Of a DNA stretch of 64,000 nucleotides, positions 35,871 to 44,947 are shown in pieces. Positions within the stretch are counted from its first letter, which is position 1, and each line of letters opens with the position of its first letter. Both the position numbers and the translations under genes were made by a program. This stretch comes from Falsirhodobacter xinxiangensis. GTDB taxonomy: Bacteria > Pseudomonadota > Alphaproteobacteria > Rhodobacterales > Rhodobacteraceae. The DNA lies in assembly GCF_004959935.1 (NCBI RefSeq), contig NZ_SMYN01000004.1, positions 248,001 to 312,000 on the forward strand, given 5' to 3'. A model generated the notes under the pieces. That model was not told the origin of the DNA. It did not search any database and saw only the letters and a list, made by a program, of their open reading frames with translations.

Positions 35871-36715
35871 GCCTCCTGCCGGATGCGGCAATGATCGGTG
35901 TCGGAACAGACGAACATGCGGCTGCCCTGATCGTCGGTGATGACCTCGTCCAGATAGGTGTCGCCCGCGCCGCAGATATCGCAGTTGTGGTTCGCCTTGG
36001 ACGCTTCGAACGGGTGATCCTCGAAATCGAGGGACACGACGTTGGTATGGGGCGGCAGGGCATATATCCGCTGCTCGCGCCCCGCGCCGAACAGCATCAG
36101 GGCAGGGTTGCCCGACAGTTTCGGGTTGTCGAATTTCGGGATGGGAGAGGGGTCCATGACATAGCGTCCCTCGACCTTCACCGGATAGGCATAGGCGGTC
36201 GCGATCTGGCCGTGCTTGGCGATGTCCTCATAAAGCTTCACATGCATCAGGCCGTATTCCTCCAGCTCGTGCATCTTGCGGGTCTCGGTCTCGCGCGGTT
36301 CGAGGAAACGCAGCGGTTCCGGGATCGGCACCTGAAACACGAGGATCTGGCCCTCGGTCAGGGCGGCCTCGGGGATGCGGTGGCGGGTCTGGATGATGGT
36401 GGCGTCCTGCGTGGCTTCCGTCACGGCGACGTCGGCAGTGCGCTGGAAGAATTTGCGGATGGATACCGCGTTCGTCGTGTCATCCGCGCCCTGGTCGATG
36501 ACCTTCAGCACATCGTCCGGGGTCAGGCAGGCGGCAGTGACCTGCACCCCGCCCGTGCCCCAACCGTAAGGCATCGGCATCTCGCGGCTGGCGAAGGGCA
36601 CCTGATAGCCGGGGATCGCGACCGCCTTCAGCAGCGCGCGGCGGATCATCCGCTTCGTATCCTCGTCCAGATAGGCGAAATTGTATTCTGTTGTATTCTT
36701 TTGGCGCGCGTTCAT
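35867..36715 (-). CDS. phnJ: C-P lyase PhnJ (radical SAM-type catalytic subunit)
   Basis: Cleaves the carbon-phosphorus bond of ribose methylphosphonate phosphate using a 4Fe-4S cluster and SAM. In the 282-residue protein Cys245, Cys248, Cys270 and Cys276 reproduce the C-x2-C-x21-C-x5-C spacing of E. coli PhnJ. GAGG seven bases upstream supports the ATG. A 121 nt gap to phnI interrupts the otherwise overlapping operon. Confidence 0.96.
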   Translation of the reverse strand: MNARQKNTTEYNFAYLDEDTKRMIRRALLKAVAIPGYQVPFASREMPMPYGWGTGGVQVTAACLTPDDVLKVIDQGADDTTNAVSIRKFFQRTADVAVTEATQDATIIQTRHRIPEAALTEGQILVFQVPIPEPLRFLEPRETETRKMHELEEYGLMHVKLYEDIAKHGQIATAYAYPVKVEGRYVMDPSPIPKFDNPKLSGNPALMLFGAGREQRIYALPPHTNVVSLDFEDHPFEASKANHNCDICGAGDTYLDEVITDDQGSRMFVCSDTDHCRIRQEA

Positions 36716-36747
36716 ACTCGATCCTCGGAGGAGAGAGGGAGGAACCT

Positions 36748-36822
36748 ATGGAATGGCTTTTTGCAGGCCTGATCGCCGGTATCGGCGGGATGGCGTTCTG
36801 GGCGTGGCCGCGTAAGCGGTAG
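36748..36822 (+). CDS. Possible 24-residue membrane microprotein inside the phn operon
   Basis: On the plus strand, in the gap between phnI and phnJ, an ATG follows GGGAGG at five bases. It opens a 24-codon frame: a single hydrophobic helix (WLFAGLIAGIGGMAFWAW) ending in the basic PRKR. This is a plausible inner-membrane peptide with positive-inside topology. It is antisense to the operon direction, so it would need its own promoter, which I cannot identify. It may be fortuitous. Confidence 0.35.
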   Translation: MEWLFAGLIAGIGGMAFWAWPRKR

Positions 36823-36836
36823 GGTGGGGGCCGCGG

Positions 36837-37892
36837 TCATTCCGCGGCCTCTCGCATACGGCGCACCAGTTCCAGTTCGGACTGGAAATCGACGTAATGG
36901 GGCAGCTTGATGTGTTCGAGGAACCCTGTCGCCTGAATGTTGTCGGCGTGGGACAGCACGAATTCCTCGTCCTGCGCCGGGGCGCCGACGTAATCTTCGC
37001 CCAGCTCGCGCCAGCGCAGCGCGCGGTCCACCAGCGCCATGCTGATCGCCTTGCGTTCCGTCTGGCCGAAGGTGAGGCCATAGCCGCGGGTGAATTGCGG
37101 CGGTTCGGTCTTCGATCCCTTGAACTGGTTGACGGTTTCGCATTCCGTCAACTCGACCTCGCCGATCTCGACGCTGAAGCCCAGTTCGGGGATGTCCATT
37201 TCCACGGCCACGGTGCCGATCCTGAGTTCCCCCACGAAGGCATGGTTGCGGGCGTATCCGCGCTGCGTCGAATAGGCGAGGCCGAGGATGAACCCCTCAT
37301 CTCCCCGCGTCAGGGATTGCAGGCGCAGCGCGCGGTCGGCGGGCAGTTCCAAAGGCTCGCGCGTCAGATCGCGCGGTTCGGTGTCGCTGGAGTCCTCGGG
37401 CTGGATCAGATCGCCCAGAAAGCCGGTGACATGCGGCACATGCGCGGGTTCGGCTGGTTTGCGCGGGGCCACGGGGGCCTCACCTTCCGCCATCAGCGCG
37501 AAATCCAGCAGACGGTGCGTGTAATCGAAGGTCGGGCCCAGGATCTGTCCCCCCGGCACGTCCTTGAACGTGGCCGAGACGCGGCGGATGCACTCCATCC
37601 TGGCCGTATCGACCGGGATCGACGCGCCCAGACGCGGCAGGGTGGTGCGATAGGCGCGGATCAGGAAGATCGCCTCGATCAGATCGCCGCGCGATTGCTT
37701 GATCGCCAGCGCCGCCAGCGCCGGATCGTAAAGCGAGCCTTCGGCCATCACGCGGTTCACGGCCAGCGACAGTTGCTGTTCGATCTGGTCGGTGCCCAGC
37801 TCCGCGACGCCGGGATCGCCCCGACGCTGTTCGCCAAGATAGGCGTGGGCATTCTCGATGGCGCGCTCGCCGCCTTTGACTGCGACATACAT
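36837..37892 (-). CDS. phnI: C-P lyase core subunit PhnI
   Basis: Nucleosidase-type subunit that, with PhnGHL, replaces the base of ATP by phosphonate. At 351 residues it is close to E. coli PhnI (354). MYVAVKGGERAIENAHAYLG at the N-terminus and GYGLTFGQTERKAISMALVD near the C-terminus are diagnostic. Its start overlaps the phnH stop. Confidence 0.95.
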   Translation of the reverse strand: MYVAVKGGERAIENAHAYLGEQRRGDPGVAELGTDQIEQQLSLAVNRVMAEGSLYDPALAALAIKQSRGDLIEAIFLIRAYRTTLPRLGASIPVDTARMECIRRVSATFKDVPGGQILGPTFDYTHRLLDFALMAEGEAPVAPRKPAEPAHVPHVTGFLGDLIQPEDSSDTEPRDLTREPLELPADRALRLQSLTRGDEGFILGLAYSTQRGYARNHAFVGELRIGTVAVEMDIPELGFSVEIGEVELTECETVNQFKGSKTEPPQFTRGYGLTFGQTERKAISMALVDRALRWRELGEDYVGAPAQDEEFVLSHADNIQATGFLEHIKLPHYVDFQSELELVRRMREAAE

Positions 37893-38437
37893 CAGGCGGC
37901 CTCCACTTTCGTCGTGCGGGGCAGGGCGGCAAGGCGGTCCCCGGCGGTGAAGAAGAAATCGAGGCCCAGCGGGAAGGCGGCCGCGTTGATGCGGAAGGCC
38001 TCGGTTTCGGGCAGCGACAGGTTGGCGTGGGTCTTGATGCCGGGGCCGCTCAGGCGCGGGCCGGTGGCGGTCAGGGCCGGCATTTCCACGATCAGCGTGG
38101 CCGAACGGTCGGGATAATCGGGGCGCCCGATGGGAAAGCGTGCCAGCGGCAGGTCGGGCCATGCGCCGATGGCGATCTGCGCATCCTCCGGGGCGGTGAA
38201 GGTCGCGCCGGTGTGGAAGGTGATCCAGTCGCGCGCCGCCGACAGCGACGGCGCAAGCCAGAGGCCAGTCGTCCGATCCGCCAGCGTCAGCAGAAGCACG
38301 CCCGCCGCAATGGAAAGCGCCGGGGGCTGTGCGCCCGCAACGGTGTGGATCGTGCCGGGCCGGGCCATCGCATCCAGCGCGGCACGGAAGGCGGTTGCCG
38401 ATTGGCGCGGTTGGTCCTGAAAGCCACCTTCGAGCAT
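37892..38437 (-). CDS. phnH: C-P lyase core subunit PhnH
   Basis: The 181-residue PLP-fold-like structural subunit has GGFQDQPRQSATAFRAALDA followed by MARPGTIHTV, the usual PhnH opening, and GPGIKTHANL in the middle. Start and stop overlap with phnG and phnI indicate a tightly coupled phnGHI unit. Confidence 0.94.
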   Translation of the reverse strand: MLEGGFQDQPRQSATAFRAALDAMARPGTIHTVAGAQPPALSIAAGVLLLTLADRTTGLWLAPSLSAARDWITFHTGATFTAPEDAQIAIGAWPDLPLARFPIGRPDYPDRSATLIVEMPALTATGPRLSGPGIKTHANLSLPETEAFRINAAAFPLGLDFFFTAGDRLAALPRTTKVEAA

Positions 38438-38859
38438 CAGTCTTCCCCCCGGACCATGGTAAAGAATTCGACCTTCGTCGCGGCGGCCTTTTCGGCGCGC
38501 ATCTTGCGGCGGGCGGTCTCGGCATCGGCCAGCGGCGTCAGGACGGCATCGTGGATGGCGCCTGCCTGCGGGCCCTGCATCAGCGCATCGACGATGGCGG
38601 CGCGGGTCGCATGGTGCTTGTCGCGGCCCTGGACATAGGCGTGGCCGACATCGCCCCCCTCCAGCCGAAGGGCGCAACGGGTCACCGTCATCTCGCCAAG
38701 GTTGAAGGGCGTGCCGGTGCCGCCGGCGCGACCGCGCACCATGACGGCCCCGATCTCGGGCGGGCGGGCGAAGCTGTGGGGCGGAAGGTCGGGCAGCAGG
38801 GCAGCCAGCCGCGACGGCTCGGCCCGTGCCAGAAGACCCATCCATGTCTGTCGGTTCAT
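38437..38859 (-). CDS. phnG: C-P lyase core subunit PhnG
   Basis: The 140-residue subunit has WMGLLARAEPSRLAALL, GTPFNLGEMTVTRCALRL and GHAYVQGRDKHHA, matching PhnG. ATG at 38859 is preferred over a GTG three codons upstream because AAGG is then eight bases away. It is the first gene of phnGHI(J)KLN, directly behind the PhnF operator. Confidence 0.94.
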   Translation of the reverse strand: MNRQTWMGLLARAEPSRLAALLPDLPPHSFARPPEIGAVMVRGRAGGTGTPFNLGEMTVTRCALRLEGGDVGHAYVQGRDKHHATRAAIVDALMQGPQAGAIHDAVLTPLADAETARRKMRAEKAAATKVEFFTMVRGED

Positions 38860-38877
38860 ATCGGACACCTTGCGGGG

Positions 38878-38905
38878 TTGTCTGGTTATCTATACAACTA
38901 GACAA
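38878..38905. promoter_or_regulatory. PhnF operator between phnG and phnF
   Basis: A 28-base dyad with arms TTGTCTGGTTAT and ACAACTAGACAA around CTAT; 10 of 12 positions are symmetric. It sits in the divergent phnG-phnF promoter region, which fits a GntR/HutC-type regulator controlling both directions. Confidence 0.75.
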
Positions 38906-38957
38906 GTAGCCGATTCGCGACGTTCCGACAACGACTTGAATATGAAGTTTGCATGAC

Positions 38958-39671
38958 ATGAGCCGCACGCCTCTTTGGACCGCCATCGCCGAGGATCTTC
39001 GTTCCGCCATCGCTGCGGGACGCTATCGCGAAGGGATGCAGCTTCCGACCGAGGCGGAGCTTTCGTCGCGGTTCGGGGTGAACCGCCACACGGTGCGGCG
39101 CGCGCTTGCGGAACTTGGACATGAGGGGCTGGTGATCTCGCGCCGCGGGGCGGGGGTATTCGTCGCGGGCAAGCCGCCGCTGGATTACGCCATCGGGCGG
39201 CGGGTGCGGTTCCATGCCAACCTCGCGTCAGAGGGGCGGGTGTCAGGCCGCAAGGTGCTGGCCCTGACCGAACGGCGCGCGGACGAGGCCGAGGCGCGGG
39301 CGTTGCGCATTGCCGAAGGCGCGATGGTTCATGTGCGCGAAGGCGTGTCCTTTGCCGACGACCAACCACTTGCGGTCTATCGTTCGGTCTTTCCGGCTGA
39401 ACGCTTGCCGGGGATCGGGGCTGCACTGGCGCGCGGCACCTCGATCACCGAGGCGTTGGCGGCATGCGGCGTGGGCGATTACGTCCGGGTGGAAACGCGG
39501 CTGACGGCAAAGCGCGCCAATGCGTTTCAGGCGCTGCATCTGCTGATCCGCGAGGGCGATCCGATCCTGCGCTCGGTCAGCGTCAACGCGGATGCGTCGG
39601 GTGCGCCCGTGGAATACGGGCACACCTGGTTCGCGGGCGACCGCGTGACCTTAACCGTCGCCCCGGATTAG
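38958..39671 (+). CDS. phnF: PhnF, GntR/HutC-family phosphonate regulator
   Basis: The 237-residue protein has an N-terminal GntR winged helix (LWTAIAEDLRSAIAAGRYRE, FGVNRHTVRRALAELGHEG) and a C-terminal UTRA ligand domain. It is divergent from phnG and converges with phnE2, overlapping its 3' end by 21 bases. ATG at 38958 was chosen over an upstream TTG. It probably represses the phn genes in the absence of phosphonate or under phosphate sufficiency. Confidence 0.92.
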   Translation: MSRTPLWTAIAEDLRSAIAAGRYREGMQLPTEAELSSRFGVNRHTVRRALAELGHEGLVISRRGAGVFVAGKPPLDYAIGRRVRFHANLASEGRVSGRKVLALTERRADEAEARALRIAEGAMVHVREGVSFADDQPLAVYRSVFPAERLPGIGAALARGTSITEALAACGVGDYVRVETRLTAKRANAFQALHLLIREGDPILRSVSVNADASGAPVEYGHTWFAGDRVTLTVAPD

Positions 39672-40964
39672 CTTGCGGCGCAGCCAGCCCGAAAGGCTGT
39701 CCATCGCCATGACCAGCAGCACGATCAGCACGATGTAATAGGCGACGTTCTCCCAGTCCTTCTGGGTTTGGATCGCTTGGGTCAGCAGAAGGCCGATGCC
39801 GCCGCCCACCATCGCGCCGATCACCGTCGCGCCGCGCGTGTTGGATTCGAGGAAATACAGCACTTGGCTGAGGATCACCGGCGCGACCTGCGGGATGACG
39901 CCGAAACGCCCGCGTTGCAGCGCGTTGGCGCCGGTGGATCGCAACCCGTCCACCTGCTTTTCGTCGATGTTTTCCAGCGATTCCGAGAACAGCTTGCCGA
40001 AGCTGCCGGTGTCGGTGATCAGGATCGCCAGCGCGCCGGTCATCGGGCCGGGGCCGAAGGCGCGCGACAGGATGATGGTCCAGATCAGCGCATCCACCCC
40101 GCGCACGAAGTCGAAGACGCGCCGGATGCCGAACCGGGCGGGGGCCACCGGCATGAAGTTCTTTGCCGCAAGGAAGGCCAGCGGGAACGAAATCAGCGCA
40201 GCCCCGATGGTGCCGAGGAAGGCCATCAGCAGCGTCTCGAACAGGGCCCAGACCACGTCCTTGTGGCGCCACATGTCGTTGTTCCAGAAATCCGACGCCA
40301 TGGCCGCGATGTTCGACATGCCGGGACGGATCTGTTCGGACGACACGGCGCTGGCGGCGATCTGGCCCCAGCTCATGTCGTGGAACGGGCTGGAGAGGGT
40401 GAAGAAGAACAGCTCCCACCCCGGGAAATAGCGGAACACCTCGGACCGGGCGCGGGTGACGCTGATACGGCCGCCGTCCAGCCGGATGTCGGCGCGGGTG
40501 TTCGACGCGGTGATCCACGCGGGCAGGGTGCCGTCCGGGGTCTGGACCTGCACGCCGTCGGTGTTGGTCACGGTGATCGTGCCATAGTCGGGGACAGTCA
40601 CGCGCACCGCATCGGGATCGAAGCGCACCGACTGGTCATGGGGCAGGGCGATGGCCGTCGAGGCCCCGTCGCGCGCCACCCATTCGGGCCAGTCGTTATC
40701 CTCGTAGGTCGCGCGGCGCTCGCCCTCGATGGAAACAGAGACGGCGTTCCGGCGGTTGTCCTGCGTCACGTGGGTCTTGTAGCTCCACGCGCCGGAAATC
40801 ATGATCATCGCATTGTCGCTGCGGAACCGTTGCGCCAGCCCCGGAATGTCGAAGGCAAAGAACGCATAGGTCAGATAGATCAGGATGCCCGCCGGGATCG
40901 CGAAGGATTTGAACCGCTTTTTGGCGAAGCCGCGATGGATGGGGGCAAGGTCAGTGACGGCCAT
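39651..40964 (-). CDS. phnE: Phosphonate ABC transporter permease PhnE, long form
   Basis: A 437-residue permease. The C-terminal 250 residues are a standard PhnE domain (FETLLMAFLGTIGAALISFP, the SLENIDEKQVDGLRSTGAN EAA-loop region). The first helix (SFAIPAGILIYLTYAFFAFD) is followed by an additional soluble segment of about 150 residues, which looks beta-rich and is absent from short PhnE proteins. Its start overlaps the stop of the short PhnE gene by 14 bases. Confidence 0.9.
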   Translation of the reverse strand: MAVTDLAPIHRGFAKKRFKSFAIPAGILIYLTYAFFAFDIPGLAQRFRSDNAMIMISGAWSYKTHVTQDNRRNAVSVSIEGERRATYEDNDWPEWVARDGASTAIALPHDQSVRFDPDAVRVTVPDYGTITVTNTDGVQVQTPDGTLPAWITASNTRADIRLDGGRISVTRARSEVFRYFPGWELFFFTLSSPFHDMSWGQIAASAVSSEQIRPGMSNIAAMASDFWNNDMWRHKDVVWALFETLLMAFLGTIGAALISFPLAFLAAKNFMPVAPARFGIRRVFDFVRGVDALIWTIILSRAFGPGPMTGALAILITDTGSFGKLFSESLENIDEKQVDGLRSTGANALQRGRFGVIPQVAPVILSQVLYFLESNTRGATVIGAMVGGGIGLLLTQAIQTQKDWENVAYYIVLIVLLVMAMDSLSGWLRRKLIRGDG

Positions 40965-41799
40965 GTTCGCCCTCGATCAGGGAATTGCGCCAGCGGCTCG
41001 ACAGTTGGTCGATCGCGACGATGGTCAGGAACAGCAGCAGGAAGATCGAGGCGGCGGCGTCGAAGCGGCCCTGACCCCAGCTGATGGCGTTCTTCAGCTC
41101 GTATCCGATCCCGCCCGCGCCGACGAAGCCGAGGATGGCCGAGGCGCGCACGTTGATCTCGAACCGCAGCAGGGCATAGGACAGCCAGTTCGGCGCGACC
41201 TGCGGCAGGATGCCCAGCCACATGCGCTGCGACCAGCTTGCGCCGACCGAGGACAGGCCCTCGACCGGTTTCAGGTCGGCATTCTCGTTCACTTCGGAGA
41301 ACAGCTTGCCCAGCGCGCCGATGGTGTGGAAGGCGATGGCGACCATCGCAGGGACCGGCCCGCCACCCATAGCAAAGATCAGCGCCAGCGCGATCACCAC
41401 CTCGGGGACGGCGCGGCAGATGTCCAGAAGGCGGCGGAACACCGGGATCAGGGCAGGCCAGCGGGCAAGGCCGCGCGTCGCCAGCAGCGACAGCGCCCCG
41501 CCGATCAGCGCGCCGAACAGGGTGGCGACGGCGGCGATGTTGATCGTCTCGATCAGGGACGGCAGGTAGGTCCACATATGGCCGGGGATGTTCCCGGCCT
41601 TCTGGAACGCCTCGGCCAGCAATTCGCCGGGGAAGTCGAAGATGCGGGACAGGCCGGACAGGAAGCCCCCCGCGTTGCGGCTTTGGGCCAGATCGAAGCC
41701 GCCGGCCAGCATCGCCACGAACAGGATCAGCAATATGCCGGAATACATGCGCTTGCGTCGCGCGGCGGCGAGGTAATCGTCGCGGATGGTGTCGGTCAT
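40951..41799 (-). CDS. phnE: Phosphonate ABC transporter permease PhnE, short form
   Basis: A 282-residue permease with one N-terminal helix (RMYSGILLILFVAMLAGGFD) and the standard transport domain. This includes SLIETINIAAVATLFGALIG and a loop VNENADLKPVEGLSSVGASW that contacts PhnC. It probably pairs with the longer PhnE as a heterodimer. It lies 49 bases after phnD, with a terminator hairpin in the gap. Confidence 0.93.
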   Translation of the reverse strand: MTDTIRDDYLAAARRKRMYSGILLILFVAMLAGGFDLAQSRNAGGFLSGLSRIFDFPGELLAEAFQKAGNIPGHMWTYLPSLIETINIAAVATLFGALIGGALSLLATRGLARWPALIPVFRRLLDICRAVPEVVIALALIFAMGGGPVPAMVAIAFHTIGALGKLFSEVNENADLKPVEGLSSVGASWSQRMWLGILPQVAPNWLSYALLRFEINVRASAILGFVGAGGIGYELKNAISWGQGRFDAAASIFLLLFLTIVAIDQLSSRWRNSLIEGEHGRH

Positions 41800-41812
41800 C
41801 TGCCGTCCCGTG

Positions 41813-41840
41813 AAAAAGGGGCGGGCGCGTGGCCCGCCCC
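41813..41840 (-). terminator. Intra-operon terminator between phnD and the phnE genes
   Basis: Nine-base arms GGGGCGGGC / GCCCGCCCC with a five-base loop, followed on the minus strand by TTTTT. It would partially stop transcription after phnD, giving more binding protein than permease, a common strategy in ABC importer operons. Confidence 0.8.
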
Positions 41841-41848
41841 GGATTGGA

Positions 41849-42748
41849 TCAGGAGCCCGAAAGCTTGCGTGCGTCGATGATCGACTGATACTGATCGTGC
41901 GTGACCGGGATGAAGTCCTTGGCCTCGCCGTTGCCAACGCCATAAGCGCAGGTCGGATCGTTTTCCCACAGGTTCGCGGTCAGTTCGGTCACCTTGGCGC
42001 GGACGTCTTCCGGCAGGGCGTTGCGGACGACCATCGGGCCTTCGACGATCTCTTTCGATTTCCAGATCTCGACGATCTCGTTCATGTCGACCAGGCCTGC
42101 GTCCACGGCCTTGCGCAGCGCGCCCGAATTGTAGCCGTCTTCCCAGTTGCCTTGCGCGTCGGCATAGGTCACGCCCGCGTCGACATCGCCGTTGGCGACG
42201 GCGACGATGGTCTGCTCATGTCCGCCGGTGAAGCGGATGTCGCCGAAATAGTCGTTCGGCGTCATCGAGTAACCGGCCTGCGAGATTTCCACGTTCGGGA
42301 TCAGGTAGCCCGAGGTCGAGTTCGGATCGCCGAAGCCGAAGGAGCGGCCCTTCATGTCGTCCAGCGAGGTGATGCCGCTGTCCTTGCGCGCGAAACCGAT
42401 CGAGTAGTAGCCGATCGTGCCGTCGAGGTTCTGTTTCACCAGCACCGGGGACACGGCCTCGGCGTCGGTCAGATAGATCTTGGCATAGGCCGATGCGCCC
42501 AGCCACGCCATGTCCAGCGTGCCGCCCAGCAGGCCCTGGATCACGCCGTCATAGTCGGCGGGGGTGAACAGCTTGACCGGCACGCCAAGCTCTTCCTCGA
42601 TCGCGGCGCGATAGCATTCCTGGTTGGTCATGCGGTCCTGAGCGTTCTCGCCGCCCAGAATGCCGATGTTGAAGCCGGTGATCTCTTGCGCGAAGGACGG
42701 CGCGGCAAGGGTCGAAGTCGCCAGAAGGGCGGCAAGCAGACGTTTCAT
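41849..42748 (-). CDS. phnD: Phosphonate-binding protein PhnD
   Basis: Periplasmic substrate-binding protein of 299 residues with signal peptide MKRLLAALLATSTLAAPSFA. It has the family's GILGGENAQDRMTNQECYRA, DYDGVIQGLLGGTLDMAWLG and SFGFGDPNSTSGYLIPN, which line the phosphonate site. It is followed by a partial terminator. PhnC ends 10 bases upstream. Confidence 0.95.
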   Translation of the reverse strand: MKRLLAALLATSTLAAPSFAQEITGFNIGILGGENAQDRMTNQECYRAAIEEELGVPVKLFTPADYDGVIQGLLGGTLDMAWLGASAYAKIYLTDAEAVSPVLVKQNLDGTIGYYSIGFARKDSGITSLDDMKGRSFGFGDPNSTSGYLIPNVEISQAGYSMTPNDYFGDIRFTGGHEQTIVAVANGDVDAGVTYADAQGNWEDGYNSGALRKAVDAGLVDMNEIVEIWKSKEIVEGPMVVRNALPEDVRAKVTELTANLWENDPTCAYGVGNGEAKDFIPVTHDQYQSIIDARKLSGS

Positions 42749-42758
42749 GGGAAATCCC

Positions 42759-43574
<816 letters not shown>

Positions 43575-43648
43575 GAACATCCTTTCCGTCCGGGCCGCAT
43601 GACGCCGCCCGTGTTGGCCCCGCAGGTAGGGGCCGATGAAAACAGTCG

Positions 43649-43677
43649 GATGAATGTGCGATGAAACTTGTGTGACG
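43649..43677 (-). promoter_or_regulatory. PHO-box-like direct repeats upstream of phnC
   Basis: On the minus strand the 7-mers GCGTCAC, GTTTCAT and CATTCAT recur at an exact 11-base spacing, the geometry of PhoB half-sites (consensus CTGTCAT). The match is imperfect at the first bases. It sits about 75-100 bases upstream of phnC, which would make the transporter phosphate-starvation inducible. Confidence 0.5.
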
Positions 43678-43774
43678 CTTTGGCCGCCAAATCGCGCGCC
43701 GTTGCTTTTTCACAAGACCGTAGCCTTCGTCTGTTGCTACTCTAGGTTGATCGGCGATGGTTGCGGAGCGGTTC

Positions 43775-44947
43775 ATGAGAATTCTGGTCGCGGATGACGA
43801 TGCAACGCAGCGCTTCTACATCTCGGCCCTGCTGCGAAAGCTGGGGCACGAGCCGGTGGAGGCCGCGGACGGCGAGGAGGCGCTGCGGCTGCTGGAGTCG
43901 AGCGGCGCGCATATCCTCGTCTGCGATCTGGACATGCCGGTCATGGACGGGCTGGATCTGACGCGCCGCATCCGCGAACGGCGGGGCGGGCACTACGTCC
44001 ATGTGGTGATGGTCACGGGCCGCGACCGCGAGGATGACCGCCGCCGCGCGCTGGATGTCGGGGTGGACGATTTCATCTCCAAACCGTTCGAGGCGTCGAT
44101 GCTGCGCGTCAGGATCAGCGCGGCGGTCCGGCTGGTCGAACACGAGCGCCAGTTGAACGAAAAGAACCGCATCCTGCACGAGGCGCATGAGCAGATCCGC
44201 GCGGATCTGGAGGCGGCGGCGCTGGCGCAGCGGCGGATGCTGCCCTTGGGATCATCGGTGTTGGGGCGCTGTGCGTTTTCGGCGTCCTTCGTGCCGTCGG
44301 CCTTCGTGTCGGGCGACATGTTCGGCTATTTCGAACTGGGGCAGGGTCGCATCGGGTTCTATGCCATCGACGTCGCGGGTCATGGGGTGCAGGCGGCGCT
44401 GACCTCGGTCGCGTTCGGGCATCTTGTCACGGCGGAATATTTCGCCAGCAAGGCGATCGGGCCGGACGGGCGGGCCAACCCGGCGGCGCTGGCCGCATCG
44501 CTGAACCGGCGTTTCTTCAAGACCGACAGCGACGAATACCTGACCCTGTTCGCCGCCGTGCTGGAGGAGGATACGGGCGATCTGAGCTATTGCCTCGCCG
44601 GGTATCCGCCGCCTTTGCTGGTGGGCGGTGCCTCTGGCCCGCGCCGTCTGGGCGATGGCGGCTTTCCGGTCGGACTTCTGGCGCAGGCCGTCTATTCCAA
44701 CAGCCACGCGAAGGTGGAGCCGGGGGATCGGATCGTGATGTTTTCCGACGGCGCGACCGAGGCCGAAGACCCCGAGGGCACCGCCTTCGGCGACACGCGC
44801 CTGAGTCATCTGATCGAGAACGAGGCCGCGCAGGACGCAAGCCGCCTGCCGCGCCGCGTGACCGAGGAACTGATGCGCTGGCGTCAGGGCCATTCGCTTG
44901 CCGACGATCTGACCGTTCTTGTCATGGAAAGGAGACCTGCATCTTGA
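43775..44947 (+). CDS. Response regulator with PP2C (SpoIIE/RsbU-type) phosphatase domain
   Basis: The 390-residue protein has an N-terminal receiver domain (phospho-acceptor Asp51 in CDLDMPVMDG, Lys in FISKPFE), a coiled-coil linker, and a C-terminal PP2C-type phosphatase (SGDMFGYFELGQGRIGFYAI, DVAGHGVQAA, FSDGATEAED). It should dephosphorylate the STAS protein encoded next when its receiver is phosphorylated. ATG at 43775 has GGAG upstream. It begins an apparent operon running to 57654. Confidence 0.9.
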   Translation: MRILVADDDATQRFYISALLRKLGHEPVEAADGEEALRLLESSGAHILVCDLDMPVMDGLDLTRRIRERRGGHYVHVVMVTGRDREDDRRRALDVGVDDFISKPFEASMLRVRISAAVRLVEHERQLNEKNRILHEAHEQIRADLEAAALAQRRMLPLGSSVLGRCAFSASFVPSAFVSGDMFGYFELGQGRIGFYAIDVAGHGVQAALTSVAFGHLVTAEYFASKAIGPDGRANPAALAASLNRRFFKTDSDEYLTLFAAVLEEDTGDLSYCLAGYPPPLLVGGASGPRRLGDGGFPVGLLAQAVYSNSHAKVEPGDRIVMFSDGATEAEDPEGTAFGDTRLSHLIENEAAQDASRLPRRVTEELMRWRQGHSLADDLTVLVMERRPAS

